Positions 8,394 through 17,073 of a DNA stretch of 36,435 nt are shown here, one piece after another (position 1 is the first letter of the stretch; the number at the start of each line of letters is the position of its first letter). The position numbers and the translations under genes were made by a program. Below the pieces are notes generated by a model. That model saw nothing but the letters and a program-made list of their open reading frames with translations. It did no database searches and was not told the origin of the DNA. Origin of the DNA: Kamptonema sp. UHCC 0994. Lineage in GTDB: Bacteria > Cyanobacteriota > Cyanobacteriia > Cyanobacteriales > Microcoleaceae. The stretch spans positions 1-36,435 of the forward strand of contig NZ_JARFTR010000126.1 in assembly GCF_029167235.1 (NCBI RefSeq). The letters are read 5' to 3'.

Positions 8394-10187
8394 TTACTTG
8401 TCAAGACTTTTTCCCGACTTAGCCCCAGATTTATCCCTACCTACAGACAAATAAAAGGCAAACCCTTGTTTAGCCGTTGCGGGGTCAAGTCCAGTCTGTA
8501 CAAAACTGCTGACAGGACTCTGAGTAATACTACCATCGACAGCATTGCCATTCTCCTCTTCCCCACCTATCTCTTTAATGCCATTCCAATTCATGTAGGT
8601 ATTTTGAAGACTGCGGAAGATTTCTTGATAAATTTGGCTTCTGACGCGATCGCCCCTTTTCCCATCCTCCAGTTTAATATCATCTACAAAAAAGCTAATA
8701 TGCAATTCAAGATAAACCGAAGAATCATCGTGATTCATTCCTATCATCCTGATTTGCGGTTCTTGCCATTTTTTCCTCGGCACTTTCAACTTCTCTTTCA
8801 ACCATTTAATTATCTCTATTACATAATCATCTAAGCGAGTTTCGTCAGCTTGAGGATTAGAAATTTTTTGAGACAAGCGTTGCGCCCTTCGCTTCAGCAA
8901 ATTAATCTTTCGCTCCCATTCATCTGAAATGAAGAATTGATCCTCATCCAGCAAATTAGGATCTCTGAGCCAAATTCGATACCACTGTCTAATTAACTCA
9001 ATCAGTCCCTCTTCATTATATTCTTCAAAATTAACAATAACACCGCGACCTTCCGTTTCCTCGCTCACTTGAAAACCTATGAGTTCTAAAATTGCTTGAT
9101 ATTCCTGTTGAACATTTTCTCTTTCATCTTGAGTTAAACCTCCTTTCTCAGCGAATTGTACAGTCACAACTAAAGATTCAAGAGCTTGTTCAATTTCCTC
9201 TAATTTTAAATTAACTTCTTGTTCAGCAACTAGGCGCAATTTGCCAATTTCTTGTTGTTCCCATAGATTCACATCACTTTCTTCAGCATTATAGTATTTC
9301 TCAATTACCTCCAATTTAGTATCAATATCTCCGAGCGTATCTGGATGAGCTAACACAATTGCTTGCATCATCTTCTTGGATTCCTCAAAATTACCCTCAG
9401 AGGGTATTTCTATTTCTAGAGAGTGATAGTATAAAGAAGTAGGGCGGCTTAAATTAGTTAGTTTTTGACCCTGCAAAACACTATTGGGAATATAAACATC
9501 ACAATGGTTACTAAATATATAAAGCTGAGTTACTCTGATCCCAATCCGGCGCAGCATTCCAATTGAGCCATCTTCAAGGAGCAGAACGTCACCAAATCTG
9601 AAAGGAGTATCTATGAGTAAAACAACCCCACTAAAGAAATTAGACAAAATATCCTGAAGTGCAAAACCGAGAACAAAAGTAGCGCCACCCAGCGCTACCC
9701 AAATTCCACTTAAATCAACCCCAAAGGAGCTGAGCAAAAGCACACCGCCAATCATGTAAATAATCACAGGGACAACGGCCGAGAGGATGGGAAGCAAGAC
9801 ATCATCCCACATCGCTTCAGTTTTTTTAGTGTATTCTTTTAGGTAATAGATAAAAACTTCGACAAATAATTGCACCAACCAATAACTAATAGTGGCAATT
9901 GAAATCGGTCTCAGGATATGTTCTAATACAGCAAGAATATCAGCAGACACTAATTTGCCGATAGTAAATTTTAGACTATAAATAGTGAGGATGACCAGGA
10001 TAGGATAAGAGGAAACACTCAAGGTGACGAGGGCAATATCCTGCTCAAATTTACGAAAAATGGGGCGCAAAATATAAAACAAGAATACATATAATACTCC
10101 TGTCACCAGAGCGTTAATTAGCAAAATAAGCAGGAACTTGACCGCTATATTCAGCGTTTCAAATTGATGCAATATATTTTCCAACAT
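8394..10187 (-). CDS. MscS-family mechanosensitive ion channel with long C-terminal extension
   Basis: This 597-residue membrane protein has about four N-terminal TM segments (about 13-42, 52-74, 90-114, 128-155) and then the pore-lining TM3-like helix rich in Gly and Ala (about 158-193, VALGGATFVLGFALQDILSN). The MscS beta domain follows (FRFGDVLLLEDGSIGMLRRI, then CDVYIPNSVLQGQKLTNLSR). Such channels release solutes during hypo-osmotic shock. The C-terminal part (about 265-597) is unusually long, acidic and helical, with Glu-rich coiled-coil-like stretches, and may be regulatory. It lies 164 bases downstream of the STAS gene on the same strand; that gap holds no gene, and co-transcription with the chemosensory set cannot be decided from sequence. 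Confidence 0.9.
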   Translation of the reverse strand: MLENILHQFETLNIAVKFLLILLINALVTGVLYVFLFYILRPIFRKFEQDIALVTLSVSSYPILVILTIYSLKFTIGKLVSADILAVLEHILRPISIATISYWLVQLFVEVFIYYLKEYTKKTEAMWDDVLLPILSAVVPVIIYMIGGVLLLSSFGVDLSGIWVALGGATFVLGFALQDILSNFFSGVVLLIDTPFRFGDVLLLEDGSIGMLRRIGIRVTQLYIFSNHCDVYIPNSVLQGQKLTNLSRPTSLYYHSLEIEIPSEGNFEESKKMMQAIVLAHPDTLGDIDTKLEVIEKYYNAEESDVNLWEQQEIGKLRLVAEQEVNLKLEEIEQALESLVVTVQFAEKGGLTQDERENVQQEYQAILELIGFQVSEETEGRGVIVNFEEYNEEGLIELIRQWYRIWLRDPNLLDEDQFFISDEWERKINLLKRRAQRLSQKISNPQADETRLDDYVIEIIKWLKEKLKVPRKKWQEPQIRMIGMNHDDSSVYLELHISFFVDDIKLEDGKRGDRVRSQIYQEIFRSLQNTYMNWNGIKEIGGEEENGNAVDGSITQSPVSSFVQTGLDPATAKQGFAFYLSVGRDKSGAKSGKSLDK

Positions 10188-10351
10188 AGAAGTTACTACC
10201 TCAAATAAATTACGTTAATTTTTGGGCGGGAAACTCAACCATAATTAATATTATTAGTTGGAGCGACTAATAGCCGAATTTTCTCAAACTTGAAATTGAT
10301 AAAGGTATATAAATTCTTCAGAAAACTGGCGATCGCTCCTACTATTTTACC

Positions 10352-10702
10352 TTATTCTACTACCAGTTTTAACCCTGGAAGCAATCGCTCTAAGTTTTTC
10401 AGTGATTTAGCTTGCCAAGGCATTATTTTTGAACCTATAACCACCAATTGAGTCTTCTTTTTCCGCATACCCAGTACAAACTTCGACAGCATACTGATCC
10501 CAGAACTATTGAGGAATCCTAATTCTTTGACATTTAATGTTAGTGTTGAGGATGCTAAACCAGCTACTTCATCGAGCAACTTAACAATTGGAGCATAATC
10601 CTTGGGCCCTCCTAGACTGATTTCCCCTTTAAAATAAACTGTTGAGGATGTTGGATCGTATTGAACCTGATAGTCCTCACCCTTGACTTCTTGATTACTC
10701 AT
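10352..10702 (-). CDS. STAS-domain anti-sigma-factor-antagonist-like protein
   Basis: This 116-residue protein is a single STAS domain. The strand YFKGEISL is followed by the antagonist signature LGFLNSSGISMLSKF (about 61-75), where S66/S67 match the Ser phosphorylated in SpoIIAA-type proteins; the usual Asp before it is Asn (N65). In partner switching, the dephosphorylated STAS protein binds a target that a kinase otherwise controls. The two genes just upstream encode a SiaB-like ATP-binding protein (48 bases away) and a receiver-PP2C phosphatase, so kinase, phosphatase and substrate are probably together. Architecture resembles the HmpU/V/W set of Nostoc punctiforme and HsbR/HsbA of Pseudomonas. 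The downstream target is not identifiable here. Confidence 0.88.
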   Translation of the reverse strand: MSNQEVKGEDYQVQYDPTSSTVYFKGEISLGGPKDYAPIVKLLDEVAGLASSTLTLNVKELGFLNSSGISMLSKFVLGMRKKKTQLVVIGSKIMPWQAKSLKNLERLLPGLKLVVE

Positions 10703-10750
10703 AGGTTGTGTGTCTTTTTTTGTTTAATGGTCTAAATTCATCACTTAAAA

Positions 10751-11341
10751 TTATACAACAATTTGAGCCATTGTAGTAACAATAATAATTTGTGGAGCGC
10801 TGGGTTCTGACTCAAATTTCCAGCCTAATTTTGCTGAATAATCATTGATTATAGTCAGCAAACCTAAGCCCGAAGCTTCACTTTGTTCGGATGCGGCAGC
10901 TTTTTCAATCTGTTGAACATATAACTCGTTAAGATCGGCAGATAGTAATTCTTCAATAAATGCTTGGAATTTCTCAATTTTTTTAGAATTAATACTATTC
11001 TTCGTGAAAATGATAGCAGTGACTCGCTCTAAGTCTTCCAGAAAATGAATCCCAAAATTAACTCGCTTGTGTTTACTAAATTCGTTAAATTTCATGGCAT
11101 TTTCTAAGAGTTCATTTCCGATATAACTCACAGCATTTTTCATGGCTTTGATCCGTTCTTCTCCTCGATCCTCATCTTCATCAATTGGCAAAAGATTTGA
11201 GAAATAGTCAGCCAAAAAGTAAGCAGACAAACGGCAATTACACCACATCTTTTCGCTGGGATTAAAACTGTGAGTAAAGCTCAATTCTAAATAATCATGA
11301 AGGGGAAAATCATTAATAAACTCTCCAAAAACTTGACTCAT
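10751..11341 (-). CDS. SiaB/DUF6272-like ATP-binding protein, candidate Ser/Thr kinase of the partner switch
   Basis: This 196-residue soluble protein looks like a divergent GHKL-fold ATPase. An N-box-like YIGNELLENAMKFNEF lies at about 72-87, and a late Gly-rich segment ASGLGLLTIINDYSAKLGWK may form the ATP lid. In the middle, HKRVNFGIHFLEDLERVTAIIF fits the strand region of such folds. I place it with the SiaB/DUF6272 family because of this N-box and its position between a PP2C phosphatase and a STAS gene; the family call is from memory. The likely role is to phosphorylate the STAS protein and so oppose the phosphatase. A GGAG box stands 8 bases before the ATG. It starts 79 bases after the phosphatase gene. 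Confidence 0.7.
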   Translation of the reverse strand: MSQVFGEFINDFPLHDYLELSFTHSFNPSEKMWCNCRLSAYFLADYFSNLLPIDEDEDRGEERIKAMKNAVSYIGNELLENAMKFNEFSKHKRVNFGIHFLEDLERVTAIIFTKNSINSKKIEKFQAFIEELLSADLNELYVQQIEKAAASEQSEASGLGLLTIINDYSAKLGWKFESEPSAPQIIIVTTMAQIVV

Positions 11342-11420
11342 ATCTGTCTCCTATTAATTGAGATAAAGCAGCTTTGACCTTAATTTACAAGACAAAATGT
11401 TCGCGTTTGACCTAGAGAGA

Positions 11421-12752
11421 TCATTTCCCAAAAAATCTAAATTTCTTCTTTGTCTTCACTGTCTCCTTAACTTCCTTTAAGGGTTCCTCTTCCTCCAATA
11501 ATTCTTCTTCCTCCAAAGGTTCTTCTTCCTCCAAAGGTTCTTCCTCCTCTAATTCTTGCAAATTATTAGAATATTCTTGTTTGATTATAACTAAAGTAAT
11601 ATCATCAAACACCTTTTGTAAACCAATAAATTCTTTTACGTCATCAATTATAGCTTGCTTAACTTCTTCAGCAGATTTATCCCAATTTTGACTAATAACC
11701 TCGCATAATTTTTCAATGCCATATTGTTTTTTCTGGATGTTATAAGCTTCAGGAATTCCATCAGTATAAAGGACAATTCCATCTCCCTCTTTCAATTCAA
11801 TAGTAGTATGATTTATAAACTCAATAATTTCCTCGTCTAACCCAATTGGAAAACCTAAATTCATGGTGTTAATACGCTCAACATAACCCCCTTTTCGCAC
11901 TACAATAGTTTCCTCATGCTGACCGCTGATACTTACTCTACCTTTTGTATAAGTAAGAATGACTAATGTCAAATTCTTCTCAGAATTCATCCTGCGGACA
12001 TTTTTATAAATAGTACGGTTGAGGGCATCTAAAAATTTAATAGGATCGAGTTCTCGAATTTCTTTAAGAGTTCGGACTGCTGTTTGCGTCATTACCATTA
12101 AAATGCCACTTTCGAGTCCGTGTCCAGTGACATCACCGATGCCAATTGTGACAACTCCATCTACATAAAGAACGTCATAGTAGTCGCCACCTACTTCATC
12201 AGCAGGTTCCATATATCCTGCAATTTCTAAACCTTCGATCGCGTCTAATTCATCTGATGTAGGCAGAATCATCTGCTGCATTTGACGCAGCATATCTAGT
12301 TCTTTCGCCATACGGAAGTTTTCAGCTTGGAGAATTGCTTCAGCTTCGTTGCGCTTGAGAAGATTTACATAAGCTTTAGAGTGATAGCGGATACGGGCGA
12401 TCAGTTCTGCTTTATCTGGGAGTTTAACTACATAATCATTAGCGCCTAATGCAAAAGCTTTGGCTTTGATTAGAGGTTCTTCTTTACTAGAGAGAACGAT
12501 CAGCGGAACATATCTTGTGGGGGCATTTTTAGCTCGCAAAAAGCGAACTAAAACCAGTCCCTCCATTTCCGGCATAACTAAGTCTTGTAAGATCACAGTT
12601 GGCTGACATAAACGAGCGACTTTAAGTGCCTCGGTAGGGTTGCTACAGTAATGAAAGGTGATATCTTTTTCAGGAAGCAGCATTCGACGAACGGCTTCGC
12701 CGATCATTGGCTGATCGTCGATGAGCAAGACTGTAATTGGATCTTCTATCAT
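11421..12752 (-). CDS. Response regulator: WspR-like receiver fused to SpoIIE/PP2C phosphatase
   Basis: This 443-residue protein has a receiver (about 1-130, phospho-acceptor D57 in LQDLVMP), a coiled-coil linker (about 130-165) and a PP2C/SpoIIE phosphatase (about 170-395; metal-site motifs EVGGDYYDV, IGDVTGHG, LYTDGI, FDDITLVII). The receiver resembles WspR in DDQPMIGEAVRR, PTVILQDLVMP, GANDYVVKLPD and IRYHSKAY. The C terminus is about four Glu-rich units (EEEPLEE-type) and then a basic tail ending KKKFRFFGK. Phosphorylation by CheA would presumably switch the phosphatase, whose likely substrate is the STAS protein two genes downstream. I chose ATG 12752, not the GTG at 12761: AAGGAA lies about 9 bases before this ATG but directly abuts the GTG. 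CheB ends 60 bases upstream. Confidence 0.93.
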   Translation of the reverse strand: MIEDPITVLLIDDQPMIGEAVRRMLLPEKDITFHYCSNPTEALKVARLCQPTVILQDLVMPEMEGLVLVRFLRAKNAPTRYVPLIVLSSKEEPLIKAKAFALGANDYVVKLPDKAELIARIRYHSKAYVNLLKRNEAEAILQAENFRMAKELDMLRQMQQMILPTSDELDAIEGLEIAGYMEPADEVGGDYYDVLYVDGVVTIGIGDVTGHGLESGILMVMTQTAVRTLKEIRELDPIKFLDALNRTIYKNVRRMNSEKNLTLVILTYTKGRVSISGQHEETIVVRKGGYVERINTMNLGFPIGLDEEIIEFINHTTIELKEGDGIVLYTDGIPEAYNIQKKQYGIEKLCEVISQNWDKSAEEVKQAIIDDVKEFIGLQKVFDDITLVIIKQEYSNNLQELEEEEPLEEEEPLEEEELLEEEEPLKEVKETVKTKKKFRFFGK

Positions 12753-12812
12753 TGAATTCACTTCCTTTTAATACACTAACTAGAAGATAAAAAGTAAAAC
12801 GTAACTAAGTAA

Positions 12813-13850
12813 CTAACGGTTTATTGCTAATTGCTCAATCAAAGTAGAAGCGATGGCATCTAGTGGTAAAATTTCCACCGCAGCGCCCAATTCTACGGCG
12901 GCTTTCGGCATTCCATAAACCACACAACTTGCCTGATTTTGAGCAATGGTATGCCATCCCTTTGTACGTAACAAATTTAGCCCTTCCGCTCCATCTCGAC
13001 CCATTCCTGTTAGTAGCACCGCAGTTCCTTGGCGATGCCAATAATGAGCGATACTTTTAAAAAATACATCAACTGAAGGACGATAGGGATAATCAATCGG
13101 GTTTTTCGTATAACTTAAGCAGAAATTTGGTTGCAATGAAAGGTGATCGTTTGTGCCGGCAACTAATACTTTTCCTATTTCTAAACGACTACCTTCTGAT
13201 GCTAGCTCCACACTCAAAGGCGTTTGTTCATTCAGCCATTCTACCAAACTAGGAGTAAATTGTGCATCTACGTGCTGGACGATAGCTACTGCTGCGCCAA
13301 AGTTTGCTGGTAAACGAGAAAGAATCTTTGCTAGAGCATTTGGCCCTCCAGTAGAAGAGCCGATCGCGATTAAAGGAGGAACACGGGGTGCCAGGGGTGA
13401 GAATATAGAGTTAGGATTTTGGGTTGGGATTCTAGATTTAGAAACTGCTGTTGATTTACCAATCAGTTTACTAATAGTTACAATTTTTGCCAGCATTGCT
13501 TGGGCGGCTTCTGGATTACCGCTAGCTCCTAAAACTGGTGTACTGACAGCATCTAATGCTCCATATCCCATTGCTTCAAATACTTTAGAAGCATTTTTTT
13601 CAACGCTAGCTGTTACTATTACAATCGCGCAGGGATAATTCTTCATAATCTGGCGAGTTGCCTCTACTCCATCCATGATGGGCATTATCAAATCCATCAG
13701 AATTATGTCAGGGGTATCTTGGGCGCATTTGCTAACTGCTTCAGCGCCATCACGAGCTATCCAAACTACTTGATAGTCTTTGACAGTCATCAAAACGCGC
13801 CTTAGCGTCTCTACTGCTATTACCATGTCGTTAACAATTGCGATTCTCAT
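12813..13850 (-). CDS. cheB: Chemotaxis methylesterase CheB (WspF-like position)
   Basis: This 345-residue protein has an N-terminal receiver (phospho-acceptor D53 in ILMDLIMP), a linker (about 125-157) and the CheB methylesterase domain with the Ser-His-Asp catalytic set: S165/S166 in GSSTGGP, H193 in IVQHVD and D286 in GMGRDGA. It demethylates MCP glutamates and counters the CheR encoded upstream in the same cluster. Its place after CheA and before the output regulator is the place of wspF in the Wsp operon. The ATG at 13850 is five bases after the last heptamer of a repeat array, leaving no ordinary ribosome-binding site. A 259-base gap of repeats separates it from the CheA gene. Confidence 0.96.
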   Translation of the reverse strand: MRIAIVNDMVIAVETLRRVLMTVKDYQVVWIARDGAEAVSKCAQDTPDIILMDLIMPIMDGVEATRQIMKNYPCAIVIVTASVEKNASKVFEAMGYGALDAVSTPVLGASGNPEAAQAMLAKIVTISKLIGKSTAVSKSRIPTQNPNSIFSPLAPRVPPLIAIGSSTGGPNALAKILSRLPANFGAAVAIVQHVDAQFTPSLVEWLNEQTPLSVELASEGSRLEIGKVLVAGTNDHLSLQPNFCLSYTKNPIDYPYRPSVDVFFKSIAHYWHRQGTAVLLTGMGRDGAEGLNLLRTKGWHTIAQNQASCVVYGMPKAAVELGAAVEILPLDAIASTLIEQLAINR

Positions 13851-13853
13851 ATT

Positions 13854-13926
13854 ATTGGTTAGTGGTTAGTTGTTAGTGGTTAGTGGTTAGTTGTTAGTGG
13901 TTAGTTGTTAGTTGTTAGTTGTTAGG
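13854..13926. repeat. STRR array, units GGTTAGT and TGTTAGT (left arm)
   Basis: About ten seven-base units of GGTTAGT and TGTTAGT type run up to the cheB start codon. They are the reverse complement, in style and partly in order, of the array at 14040-14113, so the two arrays face each other. Confidence 0.9.
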
Positions 13927-13965
13927 GTTAATGCTTGGGTTGTCGGACTTATGCTCACAGTACGG

Positions 13966-14003
13966 CCGCTATCTTGGTAATTCCTTTACCGCCCAGATGG
14001 CGG
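13966..14003. repeat. GC-rich hairpin between the two STRR arms
   Basis: CCGCTATCT (13966-13974) pairs with AGATGGCGG (13995-14003) with one G-T pair, and inside it GGTAA pairs with TTACC. It is a compact stem in the middle of the cheA-cheB gap, and could affect expression of cheB relative to cheA. The remaining bases of the gap contain no gene. Confidence 0.65.
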
Positions 14004-14039
14004 CGTTATGGATAGTTTTGTGTAATTCCTAGGTTAGTA

Positions 14040-14113
14040 GTATTAACAACCAACAATCAACAATCAACTATTAACTACTAACCAATAACAACTAACCACT
14101 AACCAATAACTAA
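14040..14113. repeat. STRR array, units AACTAAC and AACAATC (right arm)
   Basis: Roughly ten seven-base units in the orientation opposite to 13854-13926. The array reaches the cheA stop codon, whose last codons (GGTCATTAG on the minus strand) blend into the repeats. Confidence 0.85.
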
Positions 14114-17073
14114 TGACCAATCAAATCGTAGACGGCATTTACCAATGTATCGTCCTGAAAACTAGCTTTTGTTAAGTAATAATCTGCTCCCGCTTCTAAT
14201 CCACGTATGCGGTCTTCTTCACGGTCTTTATAGGAGACAATAATTACCGGAATTGAGTTCAACTTGGGATTGTTTTTGATCTTGGTGGTAAACTCAATTC
14301 CGTTCATGCGGGGCATATCAACATCACTCACTACCAAATCGTAGTGATTTGTAGAAACCGCGTGCCAACCTTCCATTCCATCGACCGCCACATCAACTTT
14401 GTAACCTTTATTTTGTAATAATTTGCGTTCCATTTCTCGCACAGTAATGGAATCATCGACAACCAAAATACTTTTCCGACTGTCTACCACCATCTGCTCG
14501 GAACTGCTAATAACACGGTTTAATTGGCTGTTATTAAGCAGATTATTAACAGAACGCATCAAGTCAGAAGCATCGACAATTAAAATTGGAGAACCGTCTC
14601 CCATCAGAGCCGCAGCACTAATATCCTGAACCTTACCGAGTCGAGGGTCTAATGGTCTTACCACTAGATCGTGCTCGCCCAAAAACCGATCTACTACCAG
14701 TCCGTAGTAGTCTGATTGTTCGCTGATAACTACGACAGATAAGGTTTCGGATTTGGGCGGAGGTTGTTTTAATTCTAATACTTGATAAGCAGCTACTAAG
14801 CCGATATTCTTATTATCCATAGTGAAATATTGGCGATTTTCTACAGAGGCAATCTCTTTTTTATTTACATTAACAATTTGCTCAATTCGAGCTAGAGGAA
14901 AGGCATAAGGTTCGCCAGATATTTCTACTAATAGAGTGCGGACAACGGAGAGAGTCAATGGCAATTGGAAGTGAAAAGTTATGCCTTTTCCCAAAGTAGA
15001 AAGAGCTCTCACTGTTCCTCCCACTTCGTGTGCCATGCTTTTAGCAATATCTAAACCCACCCCCCGCCCGGAAATTTCAGTGACTTGTTTTGCTGTCGAA
15101 AATCCTGGTAAAAACAGAAATTCCATCAGTTCACTTTCGCTAAGCTGAGCTACTATTTCGGGTGTCGCTAGACTTTTATTAATAATTTTTTGGCGGAGCC
15201 AATCAAAGTTAATTCCCCTCCCATCATCAGTGATAGTAATTGATAGCATTCCTCCTCGATGAACTGCTTCTAACCGCACGGTTCCTTCTGCGGGTTTACC
15301 TGCGGCTATGCGCTCTTCTGGAAGCTCAAGACCGTGATCTATAGAATTTCTTAAAATATGGGTGAGGGGAGCTTCTAGTTTTTTAATAATATCCCGATCT
15401 ACTGGGGTAGCTTTGCCAAAAATTTCAAATTTCACTTCCTTATTTAGCTTCCTCGCTAAATCGCGGATCATGCGGGGAAAACCCTGCACACCATCGGCAA
15501 ACGGACGCATATTAGATTGAATTACTTCCTGATAGAGGCGATCGGAAAGATTGCTAGTGCGACGCGCATATAATTCTAATTCGATCAGACGATCGCTTAA
15601 AATCTGACGGCATTCCCGCTCCTTTGTCCGAGCAGCTACTAAATAGCTCTCCGTATCTTGGTGGTGATTAACTGCTAGAGTTTGCTGAAAAATCTCTAAG
15701 ATTTTCGATAATTCTAATTGGCGTTTCTTGAGAATTGTCAGAGAATCAGCAAAAGGTTGAAGCCAATTTGCTTCGATTAGAGATTCACCAGCTAAACCCA
15801 TGATCCGGTTTAAGTTGTCGGCACTTACCCGTACAACGCGATCGCTAGCGGTACTATCTGCTGTGGGCAATTTTGCTTGCTCCACATAGCTAGATGTTGA
15901 CTTAATCATCGAGTTGGTTTCATGGGACTTATTTTGAGTATTTAGTTGTGCTCGGATAGTACCGGGAGTGGCAACAACGATTTCTTGTTTTTGTCCCGCA
16001 GTTGTTTTTCCCTGAGTTTCCTGCTTTGAGGGTAAATCTTGAGAGCGCACTGGTGCGACTCCTGGTGTCAACAAAGCAGCAATTTCCTCTCTGGTAGTTT
16101 CAATCTCCTGTCGATTTTCCTTAACCCAACTTTGCCCTTGCTGACTGATATTTGTCAGCAGATCGACTCCATGTAGCAGCACATCAACTTCATCTGCCTC
16201 TAGAGTAATCTTTTGGTTTTGTGCTGCTACAAAACTGTCCTCCATAACGTGAGCTAAATTAACAGCAGCATCCAGGGCAACAATGCGGGCGGCTCCTTTA
16301 ACAGAATGGGCTGCCCGCATTAAAGACTCTAAAACTTTGGGAGACCCTGGTTGACTTTCTAGAGCTAAAAGTCCCTCGCTTAAAACAGCGGCTTGGGCAT
16401 CTACTTCTAGCTTGAATAACTCTAACATTGAAGTATCACCGATGGTTAACATCTCATCGGCTTCTAGAGCATCTTGACTATATTTATTAGCGGTTGTTTG
16501 TTCTTCTGTGATATATTCTTGGTGGGAAATTGGTAGAGTAGTTATAGTTGGTATATTGGCAAAAACAGTTGTCTGTTTGCTGTTCGCCTCATCTTCTAAA
16601 CCTACTTCTAAACTTGAGATTTCTGGATTTGCAGGCAAGCTTTTAAATTCTAACTTTGACTGAGAAACGGATGGCGTGCCTGATGTCAGTAGAGTGTCAA
16701 TGCTATTTGTAAGTAGGGCGATATTTTCTTGATTTTCTGAAATCCAACTGTCTAAGTTTTCTTCCTTGAGACGGCTAATATTGAGAAGTAAATCGACCCC
16801 TTGTAGTAGTACATTAATTTCATTATTACCTAGTGCAAAGCTTTGCTTCTGGGCGCGATCCAGGGAATTTTCTATAACCTGAGCCAGGTTAATAGCTGCA
16901 TCAATTTCAACAAGCCTAGCGGTTCCTTGAATCGCATTAGCAATACGCATCAATGACTCCAGCTTTTGCCCAGACTGCGGTTCGGTTTCCAGGGATAGAA
17001 GACCCTGGTTTAATATAGCTACTTGGGCTTCCACCTCCTGCTGGAATACGTCTAGCATTGTAATATCGCTCAT
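14110..17073 (-). CDS. cheA: Hybrid CheA-receiver kinase with two HPt domains, the first degenerate (WspE-like position)
   Basis: This 987-residue kinase has two consecutive HPt domains. The first (about 1-130) has N46 and Q49 where the active His and Lys should be (RIANAIQGTARL). The second (about 213-340) is intact, with H256 in RAAHSVKGAARI. Then follow a linker, dimerisation region (about 410-520), HATPase (about 540-700; ILRNSIDHG, ITDDGRG, SGRGVGLDI), CheW-like domain (about 705-845) and a C-terminal receiver (about 866-985; D917 in VSDVDMP). It should phosphorylate its own receiver, CheB and the receiver-PP2C regulator. A good ribosome-binding site (AGGAGG) precedes the ATG, which overlaps the stop of the upstream cheW by four bases, so translation is coupled. 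Confidence 0.95.
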   Translation of the reverse strand: MSDITMLDVFQQEVEAQVAILNQGLLSLETEPQSGQKLESLMRIANAIQGTARLVEIDAAINLAQVIENSLDRAQKQSFALGNNEINVLLQGVDLLLNISRLKEENLDSWISENQENIALLTNSIDTLLTSGTPSVSQSKLEFKSLPANPEISSLEVGLEDEANSKQTTVFANIPTITTLPISHQEYITEEQTTANKYSQDALEADEMLTIGDTSMLELFKLEVDAQAAVLSEGLLALESQPGSPKVLESLMRAAHSVKGAARIVALDAAVNLAHVMEDSFVAAQNQKITLEADEVDVLLHGVDLLTNISQQGQSWVKENRQEIETTREEIAALLTPGVAPVRSQDLPSKQETQGKTTAGQKQEIVVATPGTIRAQLNTQNKSHETNSMIKSTSSYVEQAKLPTADSTASDRVVRVSADNLNRIMGLAGESLIEANWLQPFADSLTILKKRQLELSKILEIFQQTLAVNHHQDTESYLVAARTKERECRQILSDRLIELELYARRTSNLSDRLYQEVIQSNMRPFADGVQGFPRMIRDLARKLNKEVKFEIFGKATPVDRDIIKKLEAPLTHILRNSIDHGLELPEERIAAGKPAEGTVRLEAVHRGGMLSITITDDGRGINFDWLRQKIINKSLATPEIVAQLSESELMEFLFLPGFSTAKQVTEISGRGVGLDIAKSMAHEVGGTVRALSTLGKGITFHFQLPLTLSVVRTLLVEISGEPYAFPLARIEQIVNVNKKEIASVENRQYFTMDNKNIGLVAAYQVLELKQPPPKSETLSVVVISEQSDYYGLVVDRFLGEHDLVVRPLDPRLGKVQDISAAALMGDGSPILIVDASDLMRSVNNLLNNSQLNRVISSSEQMVVDSRKSILVVDDSITVREMERKLLQNKGYKVDVAVDGMEGWHAVSTNHYDLVVSDVDMPRMNGIEFTTKIKNNPKLNSIPVIIVSYKDREEDRIRGLEAGADYYLTKASFQDDTLVNAVYDLIGH

